A DNA stretch of 52,371 bases from Flavobacteriales bacterium (GTDB lineage Bacteria > Bacteroidota > Bacteroidia > Flavobacteriales_D > Crocinitomicaceae): the NCBI GenBank assembly GCA_947470515.1, contig CANITF010000021.1, positions 1 to 52,371 on the forward strand. The letters are read 5' to 3'. Below, one piece after another: positions 25,896 to 33,515 of this stretch. The notes below the pieces were generated by a model. It was not told the origin of the DNA and did not search any database. It worked only from the letters and a program-made list of their open reading frames with translations. The number at the start of each line of letters is the position of its first letter. Positions within the stretch are counted from its first letter, which is position 1. A program made the translations under genes and the position numbers.

Positions 25896-26483
25896 ATGGA
25901 TTTAACAGGTATAATTGCAATTTCAGGAAGACCAGGTCTTTTTAAAGTAATCGCACAAGGTAAAAACAACATCATTGTGGAGTCATTAATCGATAGCAAG
26001 CGCTTTCCAGCATATGCAACAGATAAAATTTCTGCATTAGATGATATTTCTATCTACACGTATGACGATGACGCTCCTTTACGTACATTGTTAAAAGCGG
26101 TTTACGATAAAGAAGGTGGTAAAGCTTGTCCTTCCCATAAAGAAGATTTAGCTGTTTTACAAAGCTATTTGTTAGAAATTCTGCCAAATTACGATCAAGA
26201 AAGAGTCTATCCTTCGGATGTAAAAAAGATGTTCCAATGGTATAACCTTTTACAAAAATCTGGAAATCTTAAATTGCTTGTAAAAGAAGAAGTTGCTGAG
26301 AAAAAAGCTCCAAAGGCGAAAAAAGACGCTGAATCAACTGAAGAAGCTGCCCCAGTAAAAAAAGCACCTGCTAAAAAAGCTGTAGTTGCAAAACCAAAAG
26401 CATCAGGAGCTGCGAAAGTAGTAAAACCAGGAGCTGCTAAAAAGGTCACTGCTACAAAGACAAGCACTAGCAGAGGTAAATAA
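25896..26483 (+). CDS. DUF5606 protein with lysine/alanine-rich tail, 195 aa
   Basis: The globular part (1-125) starts MDLTGIIAISGRPGLFKVIAQ and is characteristic of the Bacteroidota family DUF5606, whose function is not known. The tail (about 130-195) is built of KKAPAKKA-, KPKASGAAK- and KPGAAKK-like units, resembling histone H1 and H1-like bacterial proteins. This suggests nucleic-acid binding, which is inference. A TACTTTTG box (25870-25877) gives it its own -7 element, 18 bases before ATG. It is followed by a terminator built around a dispersed repeat. Confidence 0.85.
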   Translation: MDLTGIIAISGRPGLFKVIAQGKNNIIVESLIDSKRFPAYATDKISALDDISIYTYDDDAPLRTLLKAVYDKEGGKACPSHKEDLAVLQSYLLEILPNYDQERVYPSDVKKMFQWYNLLQKSGNLKLLVKEEVAEKKAPKAKKDAESTEEAAPVKKAPAKKAVVAKPKASGAAKVVKPGAAKKVTATKTSTSRGK

Positions 26484-26513
26484 CAGAAATAGATCAAGCG
26501 AAATTATAACTTT

Positions 26514-26570
26514 AAAAGCCGTTCCTCGCCCTTCGATAAACTCAGGGGCCAGGAGCGGCTTTTTTTTTTT
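26514..26570 (+). terminator. terminator whose loop is a dispersed repeat copy
   Basis: AAAAGCCGTTCCT (26514-26526) pairs with AGGAGCGGCTTTT (26551-26563) with one mismatch. The loop holds CGCCCTTCGATAAACTCAG (26527-26545), a member of the window's dispersed repeat. A T-run (26560-26570) follows. The start codon of pepF lies only ten bases downstream. Confidence 0.82.
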
Positions 26571-26580
26571 GAATTGAATT

Positions 26581-28290
26581 ATGAAAATAACGAAGAATAA
26601 AAGAACATTTGTCGCGGAAAATCTTGTGATAGATTCTTGGGAAAAAATAAAGCCATCATTTGAAGATTTAGTTAATCGTTCGATCGATACGAAAGAAAAT
26701 TATAAAAAATGGCTAGTTGATAAATCTGAACTTGAAGCAGTTTTAGAAGAAGATGCTGCATGGAGGTATATTAAGATGACCATTGATACGCGAAAAGTAG
26801 AACTCAGTGAGGCTTACACCTTCTTTGTGACAAAGATTCAGCCAGAATTAGCGCCATTTGAAGACAAACTCAACAAGAAAATGATTGATTCAGCTTTCTT
26901 TAGTGAATTCAATACAGATCAAGATTATCAAATCTATTTCCGTTCAGTTAAAACTGCTTTGGAACTTTATCGTGAAGAAAACATTGCCATCGAAGCAGAA
27001 ATCAATGAGAAAAGTCAATTGTTTGGTTCTATTTCAGCTGCTCAGACAATTAAACATAAAGGCGAAACACTTACAATGCAAAAAGCCTCTTCCCTCTTAA
27101 AAGAAACGGATGAAGCTTTAAGAAAGGAGATTTTTGAAAAAATGTCAACGCGCAGAAGTGAAGATATCGTTCAATTAGACAAGCTATATACTGATTTAAT
27201 TGAGCGTCGACACCAAGTTGCTTTAAATGCTGGTTTTGCAAATTATAGAGATTACAAATTTCAAGAATTAGGGCGATTTGATTACACGAAAGAAGATTGT
27301 TTGAATTTTCATAGCGCAATTAAAAAGCAGATTGTTCCGATTGTCAAAATTTTACAGCAAGAAAAACTCACAAAACTTGGTAAAGACAAATTTAAACCTT
27401 GGGATTCAGAAGTTGATCCAGATGGAAAACAACCTTTGAAGCCATTTAAAACTGGAAAAGAGCTCTTGTCAGGAACTATTAATATGTTTCGCGAAATTGA
27501 CACCTATTTCAGTGATTGCTTGATGACAATGGATGAAATGGCTTATTTGGATTTAGATTCAAAAGAAGGAAAAGCACCTGGTGGATACAACTACCCTCTT
27601 TATGAAATTGGAGTTCCTTTTATCTTTATGAATGCAGTTGGAGCACAAAGAGACCTTGTAACGATGGTTCACGAAGGTGGTCATGCAGTTCATTCATTCT
27701 TGAGTCGTGATTTAGAACTAACAGGATTTAAAAGTTTGCCTTCAGAAGTAGCTGAATTAGCATCTATGTCGATGGAATTATTGACAATGAACCTTTGGAA
27801 TGAATTTTACGCGAATGAAGATGATTTTAAACGCGCTAAAAAAGAACAGTTAGAATCTATTTTAAAAATCATGCCTTGGATTGCTCAAATAGATGAATTT
27901 CAGCATTGGGTATATGAAAACCCTCAGCATTCTGTTGCTGAACGTCATGCCAAATGGATGCTTATTTCCAAAGAATACGGCACAGGTTTAACGGATTGGA
28001 CGGGTTATGAAGAAGTTCAAGCAACAGCATGGCAACGACAAATGCATTTGTTTGAAGTTCCGTTCTATTATATTGAATATGCAATAGCGCAATTGGGTGC
28101 TTTAGGAGTTTGGAAAAACAGCATGACAGATTTTCCAAAAGCAATTGAAGATTACAAAAATGCATTGCGCTTAGGATATACCAAACCGATTCCTGAGATC
28201 TACGCTACAGCTGGAATTAAATTTGACTTCACAGAGGAATATTTAAAAGAACTAGCTGATTTTGTCAAAAATGAATTGCAGAAGTTATAA
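26581..28290 (+). CDS. pepF: M3 family oligoendopeptidase F
   Basis: A cytoplasmic zinc peptidase cleaving short peptides. The active site is MVHEGGHAVHSF with ligands His364 and His368 and catalytic Glu365; the third ligand is expected in SLPSEVAELASMSME (about 384-398, Glu). The 569 residues and the helical N-terminal half fit the oligoendopeptidase F group. There is no signal peptide. The ATG sits only ten bases after the T-run of the preceding terminator, so either the gene has a very close promoter or it is partly fed by read-through. Confidence 0.93.
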   Translation: MKITKNKRTFVAENLVIDSWEKIKPSFEDLVNRSIDTKENYKKWLVDKSELEAVLEEDAAWRYIKMTIDTRKVELSEAYTFFVTKIQPELAPFEDKLNKKMIDSAFFSEFNTDQDYQIYFRSVKTALELYREENIAIEAEINEKSQLFGSISAAQTIKHKGETLTMQKASSLLKETDEALRKEIFEKMSTRRSEDIVQLDKLYTDLIERRHQVALNAGFANYRDYKFQELGRFDYTKEDCLNFHSAIKKQIVPIVKILQQEKLTKLGKDKFKPWDSEVDPDGKQPLKPFKTGKELLSGTINMFREIDTYFSDCLMTMDEMAYLDLDSKEGKAPGGYNYPLYEIGVPFIFMNAVGAQRDLVTMVHEGGHAVHSFLSRDLELTGFKSLPSEVAELASMSMELLTMNLWNEFYANEDDFKRAKKEQLESILKIMPWIAQIDEFQHWVYENPQHSVAERHAKWMLISKEYGTGLTDWTGYEEVQATAWQRQMHLFEVPFYYIEYAIAQLGALGVWKNSMTDFPKAIEDYKNALRLGYTKPIPEIYATAGIKFDFTEEYLKELADFVKNELQKL

Positions 28291-28310
28291 TTGAAATATA
28301 CTTATTTATT

Positions 28311-28358
28311 GCCACAGACGCACAGATTTCTCATAAATCTAATCTGTGAATCTGTGGC
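28311..28358. repeat. inverted repeat of the CACAGA type after pepF
   Basis: GCCACAGACGCACAGATT (28311-28328) is mirrored with one two-base mismatch by AATCTGTGAATCTGTGGC (28341-28358), forming a long hairpin. It may stop transcription of pepF, although only a short T-rich stretch follows. Such CACAGA hairpins are a common Bacteroidota intergenic repeat. Confidence 0.7.
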
Positions 28359-28437
28359 TCTTCATTTTTATATGAATACCAAAAGGACTAAAGGCAAATA
28401 CTTCTAAACTATTTTTAAGACAACTAAACTTTCTCCT

Positions 28438-28445
28438 TATATTTG
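28438..28445 (+). promoter_or_regulatory. -7 promoter box of slyD
   Basis: TATATTTG fits TAnnTTTG and predicts a transcript start near 28451. An in-frame TTG at 28443 lies within this box, so the true start must be ATG 28470. Confidence 0.55.
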
Positions 28446-28469
28446 CGCCATTATTTTAAAAAGAACATT

Positions 28470-28976
28470 ATGAAAATTCAAGATAACAAGGTAGTATCGT
28501 TGACATACAAACTATCTAATCACAAAACAGGAGAGACAATCGAAGAAACAACTACAGAAAATCCAATGGTATTTTTGTATGGTGTTGGTTCGATGATTCC
28601 TGAATTCGAAGCAAGCATTGATGGTAAAAAAGTTGGTGATACTTTTGAGGTTGTAATTGTTTCTGAAAACGCTTACGGTGATTTTGATGAAAACCAAATT
28701 GCTATGATTCCGTTGGATGTTTTCAATGACGAATCTGGTGTTTTTGATGAAAAATATTTCCCAATTGGATCTTTAATTCCAATGTCGGACAATGAAGGCA
28801 ACCAATTAAGAGGTCGTGTTCTTGAAATCACTCCAGAATTGATGAAAATGGATTTTAATCACCCATTAGCTGGAACTGATTTGCATTTCATTGGTGAAAT
28901 TCTTGAATTAAGAGACGCATTGGAAGAAGAGATTAGTCATGGTCATGTGCATGGAGAGCATGGACATCAGCATTAA
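28470..28976 (+). CDS. slyD: FKBP-type peptidyl-prolyl isomerase, SlyD-like, 168 aa
   Basis: A cytoplasmic prolyl isomerase and chaperone. ATG 28470 gives MKIQDNKVVSLTYKLSNHKTGE, the normal SlyD start. GVGSMIPEFEASIDGKKVGD (about 38-57) is the FKBP core, followed by an insert-in-flap region (about 70-125) that works as a chaperone domain in SlyD, and DFNHPLAGTDLHFIGEIL. The C-terminus is histidine-rich (SHGHVHGEHGHQH), as in metal-binding SlyD. A clear terminator follows. It is transcribed alone. Confidence 0.92.
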   Translation: MKIQDNKVVSLTYKLSNHKTGETIEETTTENPMVFLYGVGSMIPEFEASIDGKKVGDTFEVVIVSENAYGDFDENQIAMIPLDVFNDESGVFDEKYFPIGSLIPMSDNEGNQLRGRVLEITPELMKMDFNHPLAGTDLHFIGEILELRDALEEEISHGHVHGEHGHQH

Positions 28977-29000
28977 AAATATTTGAATGTAATTTAAAGA

Positions 29001-29027
29001 AAGGAATACGAGAGTGTTCCTTTTTTT
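29001..29027 (+). terminator. intrinsic terminator after slyD
   Basis: AAGGAATAC (29001-29009) pairs, with one G-T wobble, with GTGTTCCTT (29014-29022) around GAGA, followed by seven T. Confidence 0.83.
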
Positions 29028-29042
29028 CGTGAAATCAAGAAT

Positions 29043-29073
29043 TTTACTAAACTAATTTAAATAGTTATCTTCG
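29043..29073 (+). promoter_or_regulatory. promoter of the yidD-like operon
   Basis: TTTA (29043-29046) is followed after 19 bases by TATCTTCG (29066-29073), close to TTTG-N19-TAnnTTTG. The expected start is near 29080, about 18 bases before ATG 29098. Confidence 0.5.
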
Positions 29074-29097
29074 CTGTATAAAACTTTAAAAGCTGAA

Positions 29098-29523
29098 ATG
29101 CGGATCCTACTTGTAATTATTTTAACTCTTGAAACTTTATTTGTTTGCTCGCAGCAGATTGATTTAAAAGACCGAATGGTACAGTCATTTTTAGATAGTT
29201 CAAAGTCAGATGTAATTAAATCAAAACGAAGGTTAATGTTTAAAAAATCAGACGTTAATGAAAGGGTTGGCCCTGTTAAATCTACCTTTGCTGGATTGAT
29301 GTTTTTGTATCAAAATGTATTTTCTGAGCAAATAAGTGCTTCCTGTATATATGAAATAAGCTGTTCTGAATATACAAAAAGAGAGATTGAAAAATACGGA
29401 TTATTTATTGGATCAATTAAAGGATTTCATCAATTGATGCATTGTACTCATGGAGCGATGGAAGAAGTTCCACCTTATATGAAATCCAGTTATTCTGAAA
29501 AAATTAAAAACAGTGTTGAATAA
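29098..29523 (+). CDS. yidD: YidD-like protein with a signal peptide, 141 aa
   Basis: The C-terminal half (about 62-118) matches the YidD family, which helps YidC insert membrane proteins: LMFLYQNVFSEQISASCIYE, then SCSEYTKREIEKYG and GFHQLMHCT. It keeps the three family cysteines (of CxY, CS and the RC motif), though the usual RC is HC. Unlike ordinary YidD (about 70-90 residues, cytoplasmic face), it has an N-terminal signal peptide (MRILLVIILTLETLFVCSQ) and a 40-residue linker, so it is predicted to be exported. It heads an operon with two overlapping genes for membrane proteins. Confidence 0.8.
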   Translation: MRILLVIILTLETLFVCSQQIDLKDRMVQSFLDSSKSDVIKSKRRLMFKKSDVNERVGPVKSTFAGLMFLYQNVFSEQISASCIYEISCSEYTKREIEKYGLFIGSIKGFHQLMHCTHGAMEEVPPYMKSSYSEKIKNSVE

Positions 29524-30295
29524 ATTCAAATTGATTTTAATTCTATGCCCCTTTCAAACTTTGTTTGCTCAGGTTGATACTTATTATTTACAGCATTTAT
29601 CAGAAAAAAGCTTAAAAGTTGAGTACTTAGCATATTTACAAAAAGTCGAAGCCTCTGAAGATTCCTTGTCTTATTATTTATCTAAATATTATTTCCAGTA
29701 TGGTAATGACAGCTTATTTATAAGAAGCGCTTTAAAATCAAAGGAGATTATCAGGCAAGATACTACTTTATTAGTTCACTATTCAAAGTCCTTTTTAAAC
29801 CCACTTGCTCATAATAATAATGATTGGTTTAGCACAATATTAGATACCACTTTGTTGGTTAATGAAGAATTGAAACAACTGAATTTAGTTTATAATTTAT
29901 CCCAAAAACCTCTTAAAGAAGCTAATTTACCACTTCAGCTTCAACATGATTATAATTTATTTTATAAATCGACTAAAAAAAAATCAATAGTTGCTGCTGT
30001 TTTTTCAACAATAATTCCAGGTTCAGGAATGTTGTATTTAAACAAACCTAAAGCATTTGCAAGTAGCTTTGCTATCGTTGGAGGGTTAGGCTATCAAACT
30101 TTTGAATCATATCGCATTTTAGGATTAAATCACCCATTAACAATTATTAATGGTGCTTTTTTCACGGGGTTTTATCTTGTAAATATTATTGGATCCTATC
30201 TAGAAGTCAAGAAACATCAAAAAGAACAAAAAAAACAATTTCTAATTCATGCTTCAACGTATTATACTGACACTTATCCTTCTTCTCTTTTTTGA
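29513..30295 (+). CDS. exported membrane protein of unknown function (IPGSG type), 260 aa
   Basis: Opens with a signal peptide (LNKFKLILILCPFQTLFAQ) and a helical, polar region to about 150. It then has KKKSIVAAVFSTIIPGSGMLYLN (about 154-176) and two membrane segments (about 180-197 and 213-232). The PGSGxxYLxKPKA pattern is also seen in membrane proteins of the DUF5683/TM2 sort; I cannot assign a function. The start is uncertain: GTG 29513 overlaps the stop of the yidD-like gene by 11 bases, and TTG 29516 is an alternative. Its product is a paralogue of the next one. Confidence 0.7.
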   Translation: MLNKFKLILILCPFQTLFAQVDTYYLQHLSEKSLKVEYLAYLQKVEASEDSLSYYLSKYYFQYGNDSLFIRSALKSKEIIRQDTTLLVHYSKSFLNPLAHNNNDWFSTILDTTLLVNEELKQLNLVYNLSQKPLKEANLPLQLQHDYNLFYKSTKKKSIVAAVFSTIIPGSGMLYLNKPKAFASSFAIVGGLGYQTFESYRILGLNHPLTIINGAFFTGFYLVNIIGSYLEVKKHQKEQKKQFLIHASTYYTDTYPSSLF

Positions 30296-31067
30296 AAAAT
30301 TAAGTAGTCAAAACCTTTATTCTGATTCTTTACTTTACTTTGAGACTGAGATTTTTTATTCCGTAGTTGACTCTGTGGAACTAAAAAAGATTCAGAAGAT
30401 TGATTTTATCTTGAAATCTGATTCACTTTATGGACAAATTTTGAATGAGATAAGGAGAGTAAATTTCAATTCATTACCTGAAACTATTAAGAGTCGATTT
30501 CTGTGGAATGCTTCTTTGATTTCATATATGAATGACACACCAGATTTAGCATTTCTTTATTGGAAAAAATATCAATCCATCAGCTTAGACACTAGCATTG
30601 AATGTCAATTAATTGGTTATTTAACAAGCTCAGAACGTGATACAAGTATTAATCGCCATTTATATTCAAGATTAGCTAAAAACGATAGTCTTTTTATCAA
30701 ATTCGAGGCAGAACTTAATAAATCAATCAAATTAAAAGGAAATAATTTAAAAAAAGTAAGTTCATTTATTGTTCCAGGCTCAGGATTAATTATCAACGGA
30801 AATATTGGAAAAGGTCTAGTTTCCTTAAGTCTGAATACTGGAATTATTTTGCTGGTGCGTTATTTGATTTTAAGCAATGCTTGGGGTAATTCAATTTTAT
30901 GGGGCACTAACTTAATCGGCAAATTCTATCTAGGCAATTATCGACTAACTTTAAAAGAAATTGAAATAAAAAATCTGTATAAAAAAAGAATGCGCACCGA
31001 AAAAAGTGCGCATATTCTTAATGACATTTTGGGAAAATACCCGCTAAATTTAAAACTAACGAACTAA
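30249..31067 (+). CDS. paralogue of the preceding IPGSG membrane protein, 272 aa
   Basis: Same plan as its upstream neighbour: signal peptide (LQRIILTLILLLFFEKLSSQ), a helical region to about 170, then KKVSSFIVPGSGLIINGNIGKG (about 171-192) and membrane segments about 193-210 and 217-235, ending in a basic tail. It overlaps the upstream gene by 47 bases in a different frame, so the two are probably translationally coupled. Its last codons overlap the stop of the convergent gene by 12 bases and contain that gene's terminator. Function unknown. Confidence 0.7.
   Translation: MLQRIILTLILLLFFEKLSSQNLYSDSLLYFETEIFYSVVDSVELKKIQKIDFILKSDSLYGQILNEIRRVNFNSLPETIKSRFLWNASLISYMNDTPDLAFLYWKKYQSISLDTSIECQLIGYLTSSERDTSINRHLYSRLAKNDSLFIKFEAELNKSIKLKGNNLKKVSSFIVPGSGLIINGNIGKGLVSLSLNTGIILLVRYLILSNAWGNSILWGTNLIGKFYLGNYRLTLKEIEIKNLYKKRMRTEKSAHILNDILGKYPLNLKLTN
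30981..31012 (-). terminator. terminator of the convergent gene, inside a coding sequence
   Basis: TGCGCAC (30991-30997) pairs with GTGCGCA (31006-31012). On the minus strand a T-run follows (from 30981-30987). It ends the gene at 31056-32798 but lies within the 3' end of the plus-strand gene at 30249-31067, so those bases serve both. Confidence 0.75.
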
Positions 31068-32798
31068 CTCAATTTTCCCAATATAAGCGTCTTCAACTTG
31101 ACCAGCTTGTGTAAACATTCCTATTCCAAGGAATACAGGCGGACATAGACAAGTTGCAAATATCCAAGGAGCAATATGTCTTTTTCGAGAAATTAAATAG
31201 AATTCGTCATTAAATACTCTAATATCTGTAGCTGAACATCTTTTCTTTTCAGATTTTTTTGTTTCTTCTTCATTTATACGAACATTTTCCTTCTCGTTTT
31301 CACCGGTTTCTTTATCAAAAACACCATACTCCATTTGATCAATATATTCGGCACTGTTTTTCTTTGTTTTCTTAGTCTTTTCTTCAGCGTCTGCCTTAAA
31401 TCTCGATGAATAAGATACATAATAATTGTTTTCATCTTCAATCACGCGTAAGTCATAAATATTCCAACCACCAAAGACAGCTTTTCTATCAATATTAGAA
31501 CTCCAAATTATATCACCTTCTGAACTTAATTTAAACACTGTAACATTGCTTTTAGCACACTCATAAACAGTTCGACATGTTGTTCGTCCGTTTGCATCAG
31601 TCGTACAAACTTGATAAGAATAATTGTCCATTTTTGAGCAAAATACAATCATATTTCCTTTATCATCAACCTTTATTTGCTCAATTACAAACAAATTAGA
31701 CAGTGCATCTTTATCCTTTTCCGCCTCTGCAGCTGCATTTTTCTTTTTAGAATTTGTTTTTAATTTATCCTCTTCATCTGTTTTAAATAATTCGTCTAAT
31801 AAAGCTTGATCAAAATAAGTATACACCATTTCTGAAACTTCAAAAGTCTTTGGATTTAATTCACGATAACAAAAACCATGAGTCCTAATCCCTAAAGGAT
31901 CTTTTTTGAAATCACTAAAGAATCCTAATATCTTCACTTTATTGTCAATCTCAACTACTTTAACATTAAATAAACTAGTGTTTTTATCGTTCATGTCAAT
32001 CATTTCAATATCACCGCTTTCGATTGATAAAATTGAAACAAAAAACTCGTATTTATACTCCACAGTTTTATAGAAAAGCCCAGCACGCTTCTCTCCTGCT
32101 TTTATACTATAAGTTTCATTGAAATAAAAATTATCGTTGTTATCCAACATATAGTTCTCGATTGCGAAAACATCCTCGTTTTGAATACCTGCTGGAAGCG
32201 GCATATCTATTTCACTTTTAACTAATTCTTCCAATTCTAAATCAAAAACTGTATAAATGAATTGAATTTTGTTTGTCTCACTTTCTAACCTAGAAAGCAC
32301 TAATTTCGATTTATTATTAGTAATCGTTGGGAATACATTTTCTCTTTTAGAATCTTTTGGAATGGTCATTACTTTTTTCATTTTAACGACCTTGTCTAAA
32401 TTCAAAGAATAAGATTCAGCAAAAATTTTGAGTTCAGTTTTACTTTCTTCTGTATAAAAAATAAATATCTTTTCATCTATGAATTTGATCTGCGCCTTCA
32501 ATTTGTCGCCTAATTCATTCACTCTTATTTTGTTGTTTTTATCTGCAATGACCAACGAATTAACTTCTTTCATTGAACTTTTATCAAAAACTCCTATCCT
32601 ATTGATGACAACTTCCTGTTTCTTATTCTTCGATTGAAATTCAACATAAATATTTTTTTCAGTTTCACCTATAAAGGTATTTATGTAACCGTCTTTATTT
32701 AATTTAAGGGTCATCTTATCTGAAAAATTCACTTTCATGTCTTGAGCTAGAAATAAGTTGCCCCACAATAATAAAATAGCTGGTAATAATAGTTTCAT
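31056..32798 (-). CDS. exported protein of unknown function, 580 aa
   Basis: ATG 32798 gives a clean signal peptide (MKLLLPAILLLWGNLFLAQ); in-frame starts further upstream (to 32876) would add a polar leader of 26 residues and are rejected. The body is rich in beta-strand-like segments (FDKSSMKEV, YTVFDLELEEL, VVEIDNKVKILGFF, VFDKETGEN), reminiscent of a beta-propeller that reads out a series of values, with a lysine-rich insertion near 345-360. A Cys-rich stretch (TDANGRTTCRTVYECA) lies at about 398-413, and the C-terminus has a hydrophobic, Cys-containing stretch (ATCLCPPVFLGIGMF). Family not recognised. It converges on the IPGSG operon with a 12-base overlap. Confidence 0.7.
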   Translation of the reverse strand: MKLLLPAILLLWGNLFLAQDMKVNFSDKMTLKLNKDGYINTFIGETEKNIYVEFQSKNKKQEVVINRIGVFDKSSMKEVNSLVIADKNNKIRVNELGDKLKAQIKFIDEKIFIFYTEESKTELKIFAESYSLNLDKVVKMKKVMTIPKDSKRENVFPTITNNKSKLVLSRLESETNKIQFIYTVFDLELEELVKSEIDMPLPAGIQNEDVFAIENYMLDNNDNFYFNETYSIKAGEKRAGLFYKTVEYKYEFFVSILSIESGDIEMIDMNDKNTSLFNVKVVEIDNKVKILGFFSDFKKDPLGIRTHGFCYRELNPKTFEVSEMVYTYFDQALLDELFKTDEEDKLKTNSKKKNAAAEAEKDKDALSNLFVIEQIKVDDKGNMIVFCSKMDNYSYQVCTTDANGRTTCRTVYECAKSNVTVFKLSSEGDIIWSSNIDRKAVFGGWNIYDLRVIEDENNYYVSYSSRFKADAEEKTKKTKKNSAEYIDQMEYGVFDKETGENEKENVRINEEETKKSEKKRCSATDIRVFNDEFYLISRKRHIAPWIFATCLCPPVFLGIGMFTQAGQVEDAYIGKIELVR

Positions 32799-32991
32799 AG
32801 TAATTTGAGGATAATTTAAATTTTTATAAATGTACATTTTTTTTTTCGTATGAAATTGATTACTAAAAATAAGCATTTTTTTTTACTCAAAATGAACTGA
32901 ATTTATTCGAAAAACAGAAATTGATTTAAGAAAATTGTCTGTATTTTGATAATGAGGTAATTGAACCTAAAACTTAAACTAATTGTTTGAC

Positions 32992-33199
32992 TAAAAAAAA
33001 GACATAGATTTCTCTAAGCCTTACTTTACTATGTAGCGAGAGTCAGTCAACCGACTGATGAACTCTCGAATCCTACCTTTTAAATAAAAAAAAGTCCAAA
33101 CTTTCGTTTGAACTTTCCTATGTAGCGAGAGTTAGTCAACCGACTGATGAACTCTCGACCGCCAACTGGCGGATATGAATCCTAATATTTTTTTTAAAC
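32992..33199 (-). pseudogene. two degenerate copies of the tRNA-Met 3' end with terminators
   Basis: TGTAGCGAGAG...GAACTCTCG, the acceptor end and T-arm of the intact tRNA, recurs at about 33031-33078 and 33120-33174. Both carry the inserted hairpin AGTCAACCGACT in place of the T-loop, then the remains of the anticodon arm (GAATCCTA, ATGAATCCTAA). Each copy is trailed on the minus strand by an A/T-run with a hairpin (GACATAGATTTCTCTAAGCC or AAAGTCCAAACTTTCGTTTG), as after the intact gene. They look like relics of tandem duplications of a tRNA-terminator unit. Confidence 0.7.
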
Positions 33200-33228
33200 A
33201 AAAAAAGGCTTAGATTTCTCTAAGCCTT
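33198..33228 (-). terminator. intrinsic terminator after tRNA-Met
   Basis: AAGGCTTA (33205-33212) pairs with TAAGCCTT (33221-33228). On the minus strand a T-run follows. It lies 11 bases after the mature tRNA end. Confidence 0.82.
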
Positions 33229-33238
33229 AATTCCTTTG

Positions 33239-33312
33239 TAGCGAGAGAGAGATTTGAACTCTCGACCTCAGGGTTATGAATCCTGCGCTCTAACCAACTG
33301 AGCTACCTCGCC
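33239..33312 (-). tRNA. tRNA-Met (anticodon CAT)
   Basis: On the minus strand the sequence begins GGCGAGGTAGCTCAGTTGG. The acceptor stem GGCGAGG pairs with TCTCGCT (with two G-T pairs), the anticodon loop is TTCATAA, and the T-arm is GAGAG-TTCAAAT-CTCTC, with discriminator A. The terminal CCA is not encoded. The sequence fits elongator methionine tRNA of Bacteroidota; a tRNA-Ile with lysidine-modified CAT cannot be excluded by eye, but the D-arm and anticodon arm favour Met. Confidence 0.88.
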
Positions 33313-33515
33313 ATGAAATGTTGGTTTTGCGGTTGCAAATATAACAGTTATTTTTTCTTTTTCAAGTAAGAACGGTAGGAAAATCTCAAGAAACCTTTAA
33401 TCAATTGAAAAACAACCTTAAAATCACAATTTTACTAGCCTTTTCGTGTAAAAATGATCTTTCCTTGAATAATTTAAATAGAACAAATAACTATTATCTC
33501 TTTCCAAATAAAAGA

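Noticed and set aside
28443-28469. TTG start nine codons before the slyD ATG
   Set aside because: It falls inside the -7 box TATATTTG, so it could not be transcribed from that promoter; ATG 28470 gives the usual SlyD start.
32799-32876. 26-residue N-terminal extension of the 580-aa exported protein
   Set aside because: The extension would hide the clear signal peptide starting at ATG 32798.
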